Positions 26,229 to 35,377 of a stretch of DNA of 64,000 nt are shown piece after piece. The notes under the pieces are model-generated. The model had not been told where the DNA came from and made no database searches. It saw nothing but the letters and a program-made list of their open reading frames with translations. The stretch lies in NCBI GenBank assembly GCA_963814975.1, contig CAWFFB010000030.1, positions 198,762-262,761 on the forward strand, given 5' to 3'. The position numbers and the translations under genes are program-made. How positions within the stretch are numbered: the first letter of the stretch is position 1; each line of letters starts with the position of its first letter. Source of the stretch: CAVUXJ01 sp963814975 (lineage in GTDB: Bacteria; Acidobacteriota; Vicinamibacteria; Vicinamibacterales; CAVVIG01).

Positions 26229-26412
26229 GATTCGCTGCGTCGAGGCCTGGCTCGCGATCGTTCGCAGCGCGCTAAGATAAGCAGGCCCGTCATGGATCCA
26301 CTAAGTCGTGTGATTGCCACGTCACGAGCCCGGTACGCCGCGATTCCAAGCGGCAGACACAACGGCACGCAATCTGCGTAACGTGCTGTGCCGGCTTGCC
26401 ATGGAGTGTTCA

Positions 26413-27027
26413 ATGACTCGTATGCATCACGTCATCATAGCGTTTGTCCTCGTGGCCCTCTTCTGTGCGCGCCCCGTGGGGGCGCAGGACGACGACCGTG
26501 CGTTTCAGGCAGGCGTGCAGTTCGCAGGTGCGGTGTCGAGCGAGTTCGACAGTACGGACTTCGGTGTCGGTGGTCGGATCTCGTGGCATCCTGCGACGCT
26601 CATTGGCGTCGAAGCAGAGCTCGATTATTATCCCGCCGACTTCGCCGACGACCCCGTCTTCAGCGGTAGTCGGATCGAGGGGCTTTTTGGCGCAACCGTG
26701 GGTCCGCGCATCGGGCCGCTCCGTCCGTTCGCGAAGCTTCGGCCCGGGTTCGTGACATTTGGCGAGGCACCCGAACCCTTCGTCTGTATCCTGATCTTCC
26801 CCCCTCCATTGGCGTGTCACTTGGCTTCGGGCCGCACGGTGTTCGCGCTCGATGTCGGCGGCGGCGTGGAGTGGCTCCCGTCCGACCGCATCGTTATCCG
26901 CGTGGACGCCGGCGACCGCGCAGTGCGATATCCCGGTCCGGTCATCGACCGCGACGGCACGGTCCGGGACGACACGTTCTTCGGCCACGATTTCAGGTTC
27001 ACCATCGGCGGCGGCGTGCGCTTCTGA
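26413..27027 (+). CDS. Outer-membrane beta-barrel protein
   Basis: 204 residues. Signal peptide MTRMHHVIIAFVLVALFCAR ending PVGAQ, then alternating strands (FQAGVQFAGAVS, FGVGGRISWHP, GVEAELDYYP) and the C-terminal barrel signature DFRFTIGGGVRF with a terminal Phe. I preferred ATG 26413, with GGAG eight bases upstream, over ATG 26401. This is the OmpA/OmpW-like small-barrel style common in Acidobacteriota. Function unknown. It is monocistronic. Confidence 0.8.
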   Translation: MTRMHHVIIAFVLVALFCARPVGAQDDDRAFQAGVQFAGAVSSEFDSTDFGVGGRISWHPATLIGVEAELDYYPADFADDPVFSGSRIEGLFGATVGPRIGPLRPFAKLRPGFVTFGEAPEPFVCILIFPPPLACHLASGRTVFALDVGGGVEWLPSDRIVIRVDAGDRAVRYPGPVIDRDGTVRDDTFFGHDFRFTIGGGVRF

Positions 27028-27222
27028 GGCGCGAGGGGCTGCGCGAGCGGCACGCCGCAGACGATCAACGATGGCTGTGGCGCGGCTCGAGACGAGCATC
27101 AGCTCTTCGTCGAGCGCGTCACGGACCGTGCACGCGATGACGTCACCCGTAGATAGGATGAAGCAGGCCGGGGGCGCGGAAGGCGAGTTCTTCCGCCCAA
27201 ACCGCATTCCGGCGCGACTCTC

Positions 27223-27606
27223 TCAGCGGGGCTTCTTCAAGTAATCGAGAAGCGCTGTCCGCTCGGCTGGGTTACGCGGTCCGGGCGGCTTCTGCATCGC
27301 GGTACCGGGGACCATAGCGTTCGGGTCCTGGATGAATTGCTCGATCAGCTCGGGCGTCCACGCCTTGCCGGCGCCGAAGCTCTTCATCGCGTCGGAGTAC
27401 TGGAAATCCGCCTTGGAGGCGATCGGACGTCCGATGACGCCGTTCAGGTTGGGCCCCGAAAGGACCTCGGTCTGGTTCGGCTCGAGGCTGTGGCACGAGA
27501 AGCAATACTGGAAGGCGCGCTCTCCGGGGTCGGAGATGCCTTGCGCGAATGCGGATGCGCCCGCCGCGATGGCGGCGAGCGCACCCACTGCGATCGGCAA
27601 CCGCAT
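27223..27606 (-). CDS. Class I cytochrome c
   Basis: 127 residues, exported (MRLPIAVGALAAIAAGASAF). Haem attachment site CFSCH (Cys35, Cys38, His39) and the distal ligand, probably Met104 in MVPGTAM. The size and order match mitochondrial-type soluble cytochrome c. Its ATG overlaps the stop of the Vgb-like gene (TAATG), so the two are coupled. It could accept electrons from a periplasmic dehydrogenase. Confidence 0.9.
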   Translation of the reverse strand: MRLPIAVGALAAIAAGASAFAQGISDPGERAFQYCFSCHSLEPNQTEVLSGPNLNGVIGRPIASKADFQYSDAMKSFGAGKAWTPELIEQFIQDPNAMVPGTAMQKPPGPRNPAERTALLDYLKKPR

Positions 27607-28584
27607 TACGACTGCGATCCGGTGTTGACGACGGTGATCGCCGCATTGCCGGATTCAGGCAGATACACCGCACCGTTGATGCCGAGGATCTGGCGGATGG
27701 CGGCGTTCGCCTTGCTGCCCGGAACCGACGAGAAGCTCTTGGTCTTCGGGTCGTAGCCGTAGGTCTTGTTGTCGGCCCAGTTGCTCACCCAGACGACATC
27801 CCTGTTGTCGACATAGACGGCGTAGAGAGTGGCGCGCTGGTTGCCTGGAAGCGGAATGCGCTCCCAGTTTCCGGTCGACGGCGAATAGTGCGAAATCTGA
27901 CCGCCGTTCCACTCCGACATCCAGAGATCGCCCTTGCTGTCGCTCCATACGCGACGCACGCCCGATGTTCGGGACGGGGGGCTCGATCACCTTCACATTG
28001 CCAGTCGCGCGGTCGACCTGACCGAGATACGAGTTGGCGAGCGAGACGAACCACACATTGCCGTCCGGCGTCGTGGTCATGCCGTAGGAGCCACGGCCCT
28101 TGGGCGACTTCCAGGCGCTGACCTTGCCGGTCTTGACGTCGACCTTGCCGTGCCAGCCGTTCTGGCCGGTGAACCAGATGTTGCCGTCGCCGTCTTCGGT
28201 CGGCGTGTTGAGGTTGGTGTAGCCGCCCGTCTCTTCAGGAAGCTTGTAGACCGTGACCTTCTCGGTCTTGGGGTCGTAGCTGACGATCGCGTTCTGGCCG
28301 CCATCGGTGATCCAGGCCTTGCCGTCCTTGCTCTGAATGATGCCGTGCGGCGCGGAGTCGGGCCCAAGCGTCACGAACTTGTTGGCGCCCGTCTTGGGGT
28401 CGAGGATGCCGAGCTTGCCGTCGCTCTGCGCCGTCCACCAAATGAGGCCGCCGGGAGCCGGGGCTAGGTCATGGATGAAGGTCTGGTTCGGGAGCGGGAA
28501 GGTCTTGGTCGGCGGGGTCTGTGCGAGACCCGGCAGAGCGATGAGGGTCACGCCCAAGGTCGCGGCGAGAAGATTGCGTCTCAT
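27606..28584 (-). pseudogene. Vgb (virginiamycin B lyase)-like propeller with one frameshift
   Basis: Periplasmic propeller of the Vgb/SMP-30 superfamily. Signal peptide MRRNLLAATLGVTLIALPGL, blades such as GLIWWTAQSDGKLGILDP, GKAWITDGGQNAIVSYDP and GNIWFTGQNGWHGKVDV. At about 27960 the frame changes: PPVPNIG continues one base off as VRRVWSDSKGDLWMSEWNGG to a normal end at VVNTGSQS. A single indel explains this; it may be a real mutation or an assembly error. ATG 28584 has GGAGG upstream. True streptogramin lyase activity should not be assumed. Followed immediately by cytochrome c. Confidence 0.85.
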
Positions 28585-28800
28585 GTGATCCTCCGTAAGT
28601 GCTCGTTGGGCCTCGGACGAGCTGGTGTTCCAGACGACCAAACTACCCGGAAATATAGCCCACGTTGTAGGCTAAGTCTCTCACAAAGCCGAGGGGGCCC
28701 GGCTTCGTCCGACCTTGGGTCGAGAAGAAGAGCCGATATAATTCGCTTCTAGCGGTGACGCCAACCCGGTAGGATGCGAGCGACTCGTCCCCAGTCCGCC

Positions 28801-30189
28801 ATGACGAAACCAGCCTCGATCATTGCCTCTGTGCTCCTCCTGACGGTGCTCGACATGCCGGGGGCGGAGGCCAATCCTGTGGAGCTGCGCGTGACCGGCA
28901 GGGCCGGAACGCGCGCCGGAGATCCGTCGGAGTCGGCCCGGCGGCTCGCGCTCGCTGACGCCAGGCGGCGAGCGCTGGAGAGCGCCGCTGTGCTTCTCCG
29001 GGAACGCGCCGACATCAAAGCGCTCGAGCTGGCGCCAGGTCACCTGGAGGCGTTCACCGCCGTTCTCGTGGACGTCGTCGAACCGGCGTCCGAGCCCACG
29101 AACGGCCGGATCGCCGTCGTCGCCCGGCTGGATGCGGAAGGCGCAGCCGGCATGATCCTCGCCGTTCGCAGGGATCAGGACGTCACCTTTGAGCTGGTGT
29201 ACGCCTGGCGACGAATGCTGCGGCTGCACGATCAGTTCGACGAGCGGGCCAAACGCCGCGCCGGAGCGGAGGGCGACGAGTCTGCCCGCCTTCTGCAGGA
29301 GCAACTGCAGATCGCCGGGGCGCTCGACGTGACGCACATCATCGCGCAGGTCTACGCCGCGCTGGCGCGCACCGAACCCGCCGCTGCGGGCGGACGAACG
29401 ATTCGTGCGGGCGGCCTCGAGCGGGCCAGACAGCTCGCCGCCAGAGCCCTGGCGCTCTCGCCAGATGCGTCGGAAGTTCACTACCTGATTGGCGACATCC
29501 TGGTTGAATCGGAGGAGGTCGAGGCTGCCGAGGAAACCTACCGCCGGGGGCTCGACGCCGACGTTCCGTCGCCGATCGGCAGGACCAAGCTGGCCGCCGC
29601 GCTGCGCCTGCAGGGGAAGATGTCCGACGCGCTCGTGGAGCTCGCCGAAGCACGGCACATCGATCCGACCTACGCACGTGCGTATAGCGACGCGGGCATG
29701 ATCCTGCTGTCTGAGCAGAAGCTGTCGGAGGCGTTGAGCGCTTACCGGGAAGCCGTGCGCCTGGACCCCGACTCGGTCGACGCGCATAACGGCCTGGCGA
29801 TAACGCTCGCCAACAGCGGGAACCTGGTGGAAGCCGCCGCGGAGTTCCGCGAGATCGTCCGGATCGATCCAGACTCGACGATCGGCTACTACAATCTGAG
29901 CCGCGTGCTGGCCGACCTGGATCGCGACGTCGAAGCAGCCGCCGCGCTGCGTGAAGTCATACGCATCTATCCGGACCACTACAATGCGCGCTACAACCTG
30001 GCCGAGCTGTTCAGGCTCGAGGCCAAGTACGACGATGCCGCTACGCAGTTCCGCGAGTATCTGCGCCTGGCTCCGGACACGCCCCAGAATCGCCGCAACA
30101 TCACGCGCGCCACAGGCTTGGTCCAGCAGTTCGAGGACCCGAACGCGCCTCTCGTGTCAGACGCGATGAGTCCGCCCCGGCCACGCTAG
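28801..30189 (+). CDS. Exported TPR protein
   Basis: 462 residues from ATG 28801 (an in-frame ATG at 28774 is possible). Signal peptide MTKPASIIASVLLLTVLDMP, a coiled N-terminal domain (residues 25-190), then six or so TPR units (for example YARAYSDAGMILLSEQKLSE, VDAHNGLAITLANSGNLVEA, TIGYYNLSRVLADLDRDVEA). Probably a periplasmic scaffold. The last codons, PRPR and the TAG stop, run into a MITE whose terminal repeat supplies the stop, so the natural C-terminus may be lost or changed. Confidence 0.85.
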   Translation: MTKPASIIASVLLLTVLDMPGAEANPVELRVTGRAGTRAGDPSESARRLALADARRRALESAAVLLRERADIKALELAPGHLEAFTAVLVDVVEPASEPTNGRIAVVARLDAEGAAGMILAVRRDQDVTFELVYAWRRMLRLHDQFDERAKRRAGAEGDESARLLQEQLQIAGALDVTHIIAQVYAALARTEPAAAGGRTIRAGGLERARQLAARALALSPDASEVHYLIGDILVESEEVEAAEETYRRGLDADVPSPIGRTKLAAALRLQGKMSDALVELAEARHIDPTYARAYSDAGMILLSEQKLSEALSAYREAVRLDPDSVDAHNGLAITLANSGNLVEAAAEFREIVRIDPDSTIGYYNLSRVLADLDRDVEAAAALREVIRIYPDHYNARYNLAELFRLEAKYDDAATQFREYLRLAPDTPQNRRNITRATGLVQQFEDPNAPLVSDAMSPPRPR

Positions 30190-30355
30190 TGTCGTGTGTC
30201 TCAGAAGTTCGTTTGCATTCGGCCGCCGATGCATCCCGCCCCGCAGCGTTGCTCGTCGGTCAAATACTCCCGGTATGCTCCCTCCTCGCGCCTTGCGGGA
30301 CGGGCGCCTCGGCGCCCTCGGTGCGACAACGAACTTCTGAGACTCGACACTAGCG
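30184..30355. mobile_element. MITE, about 170 bp with 30-bp terminal inverted repeats
   Basis: The left end (CGCTAGTGTCGTGTGTCTCAG and on to GAAGTTCGTT) and the right end (AACGAACTTCTGAGACTCGA and on to CACTAGCG) are inverted copies over about 30 bases with a 2-base difference. CTAG occurs at both tips. No coding capacity. It lies exactly between the stop codons of two convergent genes. Confidence 0.85.
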
Positions 30356-30814
30356 TCACCGGCCCGCGTCGCACGTTCCGTAGTACTGCTCAGGGCTCGA
30401 GGTTGCGCCGGGCAGCGGTGTCGTGAAGAGTTCATGCCGGGAATGCGCCGCCTTGAAGCCCCGAGCGGTGGCTCCCGCGGCGAAGACGGTCGTTGTATAG
30501 AGCGGCCCGGTCCGGAATGCCTGCATGAGATGCAAGTACCCCTCGGCCAGGCGCACGGTGACGTCGGTCGCCATCGCGCCGTTGCGCAGCAGGGCCGTCC
30601 CCGACTCGGCGTCGATCGACTCGAACCGGAGGATGAGTGACGACGCGCGCACGGCGGTCTCGGGCGCGTCCCCCTTCGCCCAGCTCCCCGTCGCCTGACG
30701 CGTGAATGTGCACCGTAAGCTCTTGACCTCCGCGAGCGTCGTTTGCGCCGTGGCCGCTGCCGCGCCAGGCCCGACCAACAGCGCAAGCACGGCTGCCGCG
30801 AGCAGTACCATCAT
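30356..30814 (-). CDS. Exported protein of unknown function
   Basis: 152 residues. A hydrophobic signal peptide (MMVLLAAAVLALLVGPGAAA) ends near ATAQ, followed by a beta-rich domain (SLRCTFTRQATGSWAKGD, TALLRNGAMATDVTVRLAEG). No family recognised. Its stop codon begins one base after the MITE. Start chosen at the ATG pair 30814/30811; the longer frame to 31090 lacks support. Confidence 0.65.
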   Translation of the reverse strand: MMVLLAAAVLALLVGPGAAAATAQTTLAEVKSLRCTFTRQATGSWAKGDAPETAVRASSLILRFESIDAESGTALLRNGAMATDVTVRLAEGYLHLMQAFRTGPLYTTTVFAAGATARGFKAAHSRHELFTTPLPGATSSPEQYYGTCDAGR

Positions 30815-31274
30815 GGCCGCATAGGTCGCGGCGCACGGCTGGCCGTCCTGAAGAATTTCTGAAGCTCTCGTCAACTGGGATTGGCGATCGCGGACTCTGC
30901 TTGTGAAACGAAAGAGCGCAAGCTCACGGCGTTCCTGAAAGCGGGCGCCCGGTGCGACGGGGCGAGATCGATGCCCTGCCTTGAATGGCAGCAGGCACCG
31001 CCATGAAGCAACTCCGGCAATCGTCGGCCGACTTTGGATGTCGGGTGCCGAGTCGCCTCTTGAGAGCTGCTCTAATGAGTCGGATGACATGCGCCGATTC
31101 TACCGAGGAATGCCCTCGTGTGCCGTCGGACGCGACGCGAGCCGGACGCTCGACGTGAGATTACGGCAATCCCTCCAAGCTGAGGCCGATCACACGACGT
31201 CCCCGGCGGCCGAAAGTAAATCCAGGGGAAAGTCCAGACTGTGTAGGCCTGACCGATGACGATAGGCTGCGACA
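30815..31274. other. Intergenic stretch
   Basis: About 460 bases upstream of the exported protein gene and downstream of glpD. No gene, repeat or clear terminator recognised. Confidence 0.4.
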
Positions 31275-32849
31275 TCACGATGCGGAGGAATGGAGCTGGT
31301 ACCCCTTCGCCAAGGTGCGGAATGACTCCACGTCGGCGGCCTGACGCGGCGCGTCCCAGCCAAGTTCGCCACCCATCAGCCGTGCGACTTCGGGTGCCAT
31401 GGCTTCCGCCGCACGTGCGTTGAGGAACAGCGCTCGCGTGCGGCGTGCCAGCACGTCTTCGACGGTGCGTGCCATTTCGTGACGAGCAGCCCAGACGACT
31501 TCAGCGCCGGTGTACGGCAGCTGCGCATGGAGTGGTGCCGCCAATGACGGTGTCGCGCGCATCAGATCCTGAATCGCGAGAGCGTCAGATCCGTACACGC
31601 CGAGCGCGCCAAATCGCTCGGCGTTGGAATGGAATCCATGGACGTTGAGTGTGCGGGTCACACAGGGCCGTTCGGCCAACCGCGCGAAGTCGGCAGCCTG
31701 GTCGATGGTGTGCTCGGCCATGTTGCGGTACGTCGTCCACTTGCCGCCGGTCGTCGTCAACAGACCAGAGGCATCGAAGTAAATCGTGTGATCGCGCGAC
31801 AACGCGGCAGTCAGCTTGCTGTCGCCGCTCTTGACGAGCGGACGGATACCTACGAAGACACTCAGGACGTCGTCGCGAGTGGGTGGCTTGAGGAGATACC
31901 GACTGGCAGTCTCGAGGATGAAATCGATCTCCTCTGGCAGCGGTCGCGGCTCCAGCGTTGGTGTGTCAATCGGCGTGTCGGTCGTGCCGACGAGCGTGTG
32001 ACCGTGCCACGGAATCGCGAACATCACGCGGCCGTCCGAGGTGTGGGGCACCATGATCGCCGACTCCGCCGACAGAAACGAGTGATGAAACACGAGATGG
32101 ATGCCCTGGCTCGGCGCCATCAGCGCCGGGACGTCGGGTTCTGCCATCCGGCGAACCGAGTCTGAAAATGCGCCAGTCGCGTTGACGACGACGCGCGCCG
32201 CGATCGTCCACTGCTGTCCGGTCTCCTGATCGGCCGCGACGAGCCCGTCGACGAAACCGTCTGGCCCCTTCGTAAGCGCGACCACGCGCACGTAGTTGAT
32301 CAGCGTCGCGCCCTGATCGGCGGCGGTGCCCACAAGATTGATCAACAACCGCGTGTCGTCGAACTGGCCGTCGTAGTAGACGACGCCGCCGCGAAGACCC
32401 TCGGTCTTGATCGTGGGCAGGCGGGCCAACGTCTCTTCGCGCGTGAGGATCTCAGACGAGCCGAAGCCGTACTTGCCCGCGAGTGCGTTATAGATCTTGA
32501 GGCCCAGCCCGTAGAAGGGCGCCTCCCACCAGTCGTAGTTGGGGACGACGAACGCCAGGTTGCTCACCAGATGCGGAGCGTTCTGTCGAAGCAGACCCCG
32601 CTCCTTGAGCGCCTCCATCACCAGCGCGATGTTGCCTTGTTCGAGGTAACGAACACCGCCGTGCACGAGTTTGGTGCTTCGGCTCGACGTGCCCTTGCCG
32701 AAGTCGTGCTGTTCCAGGAGCAGGACGTCGTAACCGCGGCTCGCCGCGTCGACCGCGATGCCCACTCCCGTGGCACCGCCGCCGATGATGACGATGTCCC
32801 AGAGTTCGTGGCGCTGGTCGATCTTCGCGATCATGTCAGAGCGACGCAT
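31275..32849 (-). CDS. glpD: Glycerol-3-phosphate dehydrogenase, FAD-dependent
   Basis: Oxidises glycerol-3-phosphate to dihydroxyacetone phosphate at the inner membrane, passing electrons to quinone. 524 residues, the usual length. FAD motif IVIIGGGATGVGIAVDAASRG near residue 19, then KGTSSRSTKLVHGGVRYLEQ, and the late STDDP-like and GGKWTTYR segments (LLTTTGGKWTTYRNMAE). ATG 32849 lies two bases after the glpK stop, so it is cotranscribed with glpK. Confidence 0.96.
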   Translation of the reverse strand: MRRSDMIAKIDQRHELWDIVIIGGGATGVGIAVDAASRGYDVLLLEQHDFGKGTSSRSTKLVHGGVRYLEQGNIALVMEALKERGLLRQNAPHLVSNLAFVVPNYDWWEAPFYGLGLKIYNALAGKYGFGSSEILTREETLARLPTIKTEGLRGGVVYYDGQFDDTRLLINLVGTAADQGATLINYVRVVALTKGPDGFVDGLVAADQETGQQWTIAARVVVNATGAFSDSVRRMAEPDVPALMAPSQGIHLVFHHSFLSAESAIMVPHTSDGRVMFAIPWHGHTLVGTTDTPIDTPTLEPRPLPEEIDFILETASRYLLKPPTRDDVLSVFVGIRPLVKSGDSKLTAALSRDHTIYFDASGLLTTTGGKWTTYRNMAEHTIDQAADFARLAERPCVTRTLNVHGFHSNAERFGALGVYGSDALAIQDLMRATPSLAAPLHAQLPYTGAEVVWAARHEMARTVEDVLARRTRALFLNARAAEAMAPEVARLMGGELGWDAPRQAADVESFRTLAKGYQLHSSAS

Positions 32850-32851
32850 GA

Positions 32852-34366
32852 CTAGCGAGGCTCCGCTTCAGACTGACGAGCGTGGGCCCAGCCCTTCGAG
32901 CGGCCCAGCGCCTCGTGCCACTCCGCGCGGCGCGCCGCCGAGTGCGACGGGGGGTGTGACGGCTCGAAGCGCCGGTCGATACGCCAATGATGCGCGAGTG
33001 TGTCCATCGAGTCCCAGAAGCCGACCGCCAGCCCCGCCAGGTACGCCGCCCCGAGGGCGGTTGTCTCTGTCACTCGAGGACGCACGACCGTGACGCCAAG
33101 CAGGTCGGCCTGAAACTGCAGCAGACCGTCGTTGGCGGCGGCCCCGCCGTCGACGCGCAACTCGGTCAGATCGATTCCGGCGTCGTCTTTCACCGCGGAC
33201 AACAGGTCAACGACCTGGAACGCGATGCTTTCGACGGCCGCCCTCGCAATATGCCCGGCCGTGGTACCTCGCGTGATCCCCACGATGATGCCGCGTGCGT
33301 AGGGATCCCAGTGCGGCGCACCCAGGCCCGCAAAGGCGGGCACGAGGTATACGCCACCGTTGTCGGGCACGGACGTGGCGAGTGCCCCGACGTCAGAAGA
33401 CCTGGCGATGAGACCGAGCCCGTCTCGCAGCCACTGGACCACGGCGCCGCCGATGAAGACGCTGCCTTCGAGCGCATACACCGTCTTGCCGCCGATCTGC
33501 CAGGCGACCGTTGAGAGCAACCGGTTGCGCGACACGGCCGGCCGCTCGCCGGTATTCTGCAATAGAAAACAGCCGGTGCCATAGGTGTTCTTCGTCATCC
33601 CGGGAGATAGACACATCTGACCGAACAGCGCGGCCTGCTGATCGCCGGCGATGCCGGCAATGGGGACGTCGCCGACGCCGAGCGTCGTGGAGACGCGACC
33701 GTAGACCGCGCTGGACGGGCGGACCTCTGGCAACATGCTCGCCGGGACGCGCAGCACCTTCAGCAGATCTTCGTCCCATTGCAGTGTGTTGATGTTGAAC
33801 AGCATCGTGCGCGACGCGTTGCTGACGTCGGTGATGTGGGTCGAATCACTCGTGAGCTGCCACACCAGCCAGCTGTCGATGGTCCCGAACGCCAGCTTCC
33901 CGGCCTCCGCTCTTGCGCGCGCGCCCGGGACGTTGTCGAGAATCCACGCGACCTTGCTGCCTGAAAAATACGCGTCGATCACGAGCCCGGTGCGCTCGCG
34001 GATGAAGTCTTCGTGGCCGTCGCGTTTCAGGCGATCGCAGAAGTCCGCCGTGCGGCGATCCTGCCAGACGATCGCGTTGTAGACGGGAACTCCGGTGTCT
34101 CTATCCCACACGACCGTCGTCTCGCGCTGGTTGGTAATGCCAATCGCCGCGATATCCCGAGGGCGCAGGTGCGCCCTGCCGAGCGCCTCCGTGACGACGG
34201 CGATCTGGGTGGCCCAGATCTCTCCGGGATCGTGCTCAACCCAGCCCGGACGCGGAAAGATCTGTTGAAACTCCCGCTGACCGACGGCGACGATGGCGGC
34301 GTCGTGATCGAAGATGATGGCGCGCGAGCTCGTCGTGCCCTGATCGAGGGCGAGGATGTATGGCAC
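32852..34366 (-). CDS. glpK: Glycerol kinase
   Basis: Phosphorylates glycerol with ATP in the cytosol. 504 residues. FGGY-family N-terminus ALDQGTTSSRAIIFD, catalytic-region WVEHDPGEIW, NQRETTVVWDRDTG, the AGDQQAALFGQ and KNTYGTGCFLL segments and the C-terminal GGAAANDGLLQFQADLLG. The start is GTG 34366. It is upstream of glpD on the same strand and divergent from the aquaglyceroporin gene, a standard glycerol-use module. Confidence 0.97.
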   Translation of the reverse strand: MPYILALDQGTTSSRAIIFDHDAAIVAVGQREFQQIFPRPGWVEHDPGEIWATQIAVVTEALGRAHLRPRDIAAIGITNQRETTVVWDRDTGVPVYNAIVWQDRRTADFCDRLKRDGHEDFIRERTGLVIDAYFSGSKVAWILDNVPGARARAEAGKLAFGTIDSWLVWQLTSDSTHITDVSNASRTMLFNINTLQWDEDLLKVLRVPASMLPEVRPSSAVYGRVSTTLGVGDVPIAGIAGDQQAALFGQMCLSPGMTKNTYGTGCFLLQNTGERPAVSRNRLLSTVAWQIGGKTVYALEGSVFIGGAVVQWLRDGLGLIARSSDVGALATSVPDNGGVYLVPAFAGLGAPHWDPYARGIIVGITRGTTAGHIARAAVESIAFQVVDLLSAVKDDAGIDLTELRVDGGAAANDGLLQFQADLLGVTVVRPRVTETTALGAAYLAGLAVGFWDSMDTLAHHWRIDRRFEPSHPPSHSAARRAEWHEALGRSKGWAHARQSEAEPR

Positions 34367-34434
34367 TATTCAGCCTCCGAAAGCGACACCGACACAGTGG
34401 GCGAGGTCGGCATTCTACTGGAGTCATTGCCACC
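34367..34434. promoter_or_regulatory. glpK/glpF divergent promoter region
   Basis: 68 bases separate the divergent starts. It must hold at least one promoter, but I cannot mark clear -35/-10 boxes or a GlpR-like operator. Confidence 0.4.
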
Positions 34435-35184
34435 ATGACGAACTACACCGCTGAAGCGTTTGGGACCGCGATGCTCATCCTGTTGGGCGACGGCGTGGTG
34501 GCCAACGTGCTGCTCGCGCGATCGAAGGGCGAGGGCAGTGGATGGATCGTCATCACGTTTGGCTGGGGCGTTGCGGTGATGGTCGCCGTGTACGCCGTCG
34601 GACGCCTGAGCGGCGCACATCTGAATCCCGCCGTAACAGTGGCACTGGCCTCGATCGGCGCCTTTCAGTGGTCCGACGTTCCCGGCTACGTCGCGGCACA
34701 GATGGTTGGCGCCGTCGTCGGCGCCGTGCTGGTGTGGCTGGTGTACCTACCGCATTGGCCGGTCACGCAGGACGCGACCCTGAAGCTCGCGGTGTTCTGC
34801 ACCGGGCCGGCGATCCGCAAGCCGGCCGCGAATCTCGTGGCAGAGACCATTGCCACTGCCGCATTCGTATTCGCCATACTCGCGATCGCCGCCAACGCAC
34901 AGGCGCTTGCCAAGCCCGGAGACATCGATTTGTCCGTTGTCTTCAGCAGCGGGCTGCAGCCGCTGCTTGTCGGAGGTCTGGTGCTGGGTGTTGGATTGTC
35001 GCTCGGCGGCCCGACCGGTTATGCCATCAACCCGGCAAGAGATCTGGGGCCCCGCATCGCGCACTTCGTGCTGCCGATTCCCGGCAAGCGGGATTCAGAC
35101 TGGGGCTACGCGTGGATTCCGATCGTCGGCCCGATCGTTGGTGGCGTGATCGGCGCTCAGCTGTTCAAAGGGGTTGGATTCTAA
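34435..35184 (+). CDS. glpF: Aquaglyceroporin (MIP family glycerol facilitator)
   Basis: 249 residues, six transmembrane helices with both half-helix NPA motifs: GRLSGAHLNPAVTVAL and TGYAINPARDLGPR. The second has the aspartate after NPAR typical of glycerol facilitators. ATG 34435 chosen; the frame continues upstream into the glpK start region without family residues. It brings glycerol in for GlpK and GlpD, encoded divergently. Confidence 0.93.
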   Translation: MTNYTAEAFGTAMLILLGDGVVANVLLARSKGEGSGWIVITFGWGVAVMVAVYAVGRLSGAHLNPAVTVALASIGAFQWSDVPGYVAAQMVGAVVGAVLVWLVYLPHWPVTQDATLKLAVFCTGPAIRKPAANLVAETIATAAFVFAILAIAANAQALAKPGDIDLSVVFSSGLQPLLVGGLVLGVGLSLGGPTGYAINPARDLGPRIAHFVLPIPGKRDSDWGYAWIPIVGPIVGGVIGAQLFKGVGF

Positions 35185-35193
35185 CGCGAGGTC

Positions 35194-35330
35194 TCAGAAC
35201 GTGACACGAACTCCCCACTGAACCTGCCGCGCATCGTACGCAGTGGTGCGAACCGGGAACACGGGCGCATTCATCGGAACGGCCGCACCCGCCGGGTTGC
35301 CAAATGGCGGCCGCCTCAGGAGGGCAGCGT
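35194..35330 (-). pseudogene. C-terminal fragment of a TonB-dependent receptor
   Basis: The minus strand reads FGNPAGAAVPMNAPVFPVRT, then TAYDARQVQWGVRVTF and stop. A last strand of the RQVQWGVRVTF type with terminal Phe is the usual end of acidobacterial Oar-like TonB receptors. Upstream sequence is not receptor-like, and the remnant begins 10 bases after the glpF stop. Only about 40 residues survive. Confidence 0.6.
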
Positions 35331-35377
35331 AGATCGCGATTCGCCTCAGCAGACAGCGCCATTCTGAGGGACGTGCA

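Noticed and set aside
27606..28584. Calling the propeller a functional streptogramin lyase
   Set aside because: The fold is shared by many proteins, the catalytic residues cannot be confirmed, and the gene is frameshifted next to a cytochrome c.
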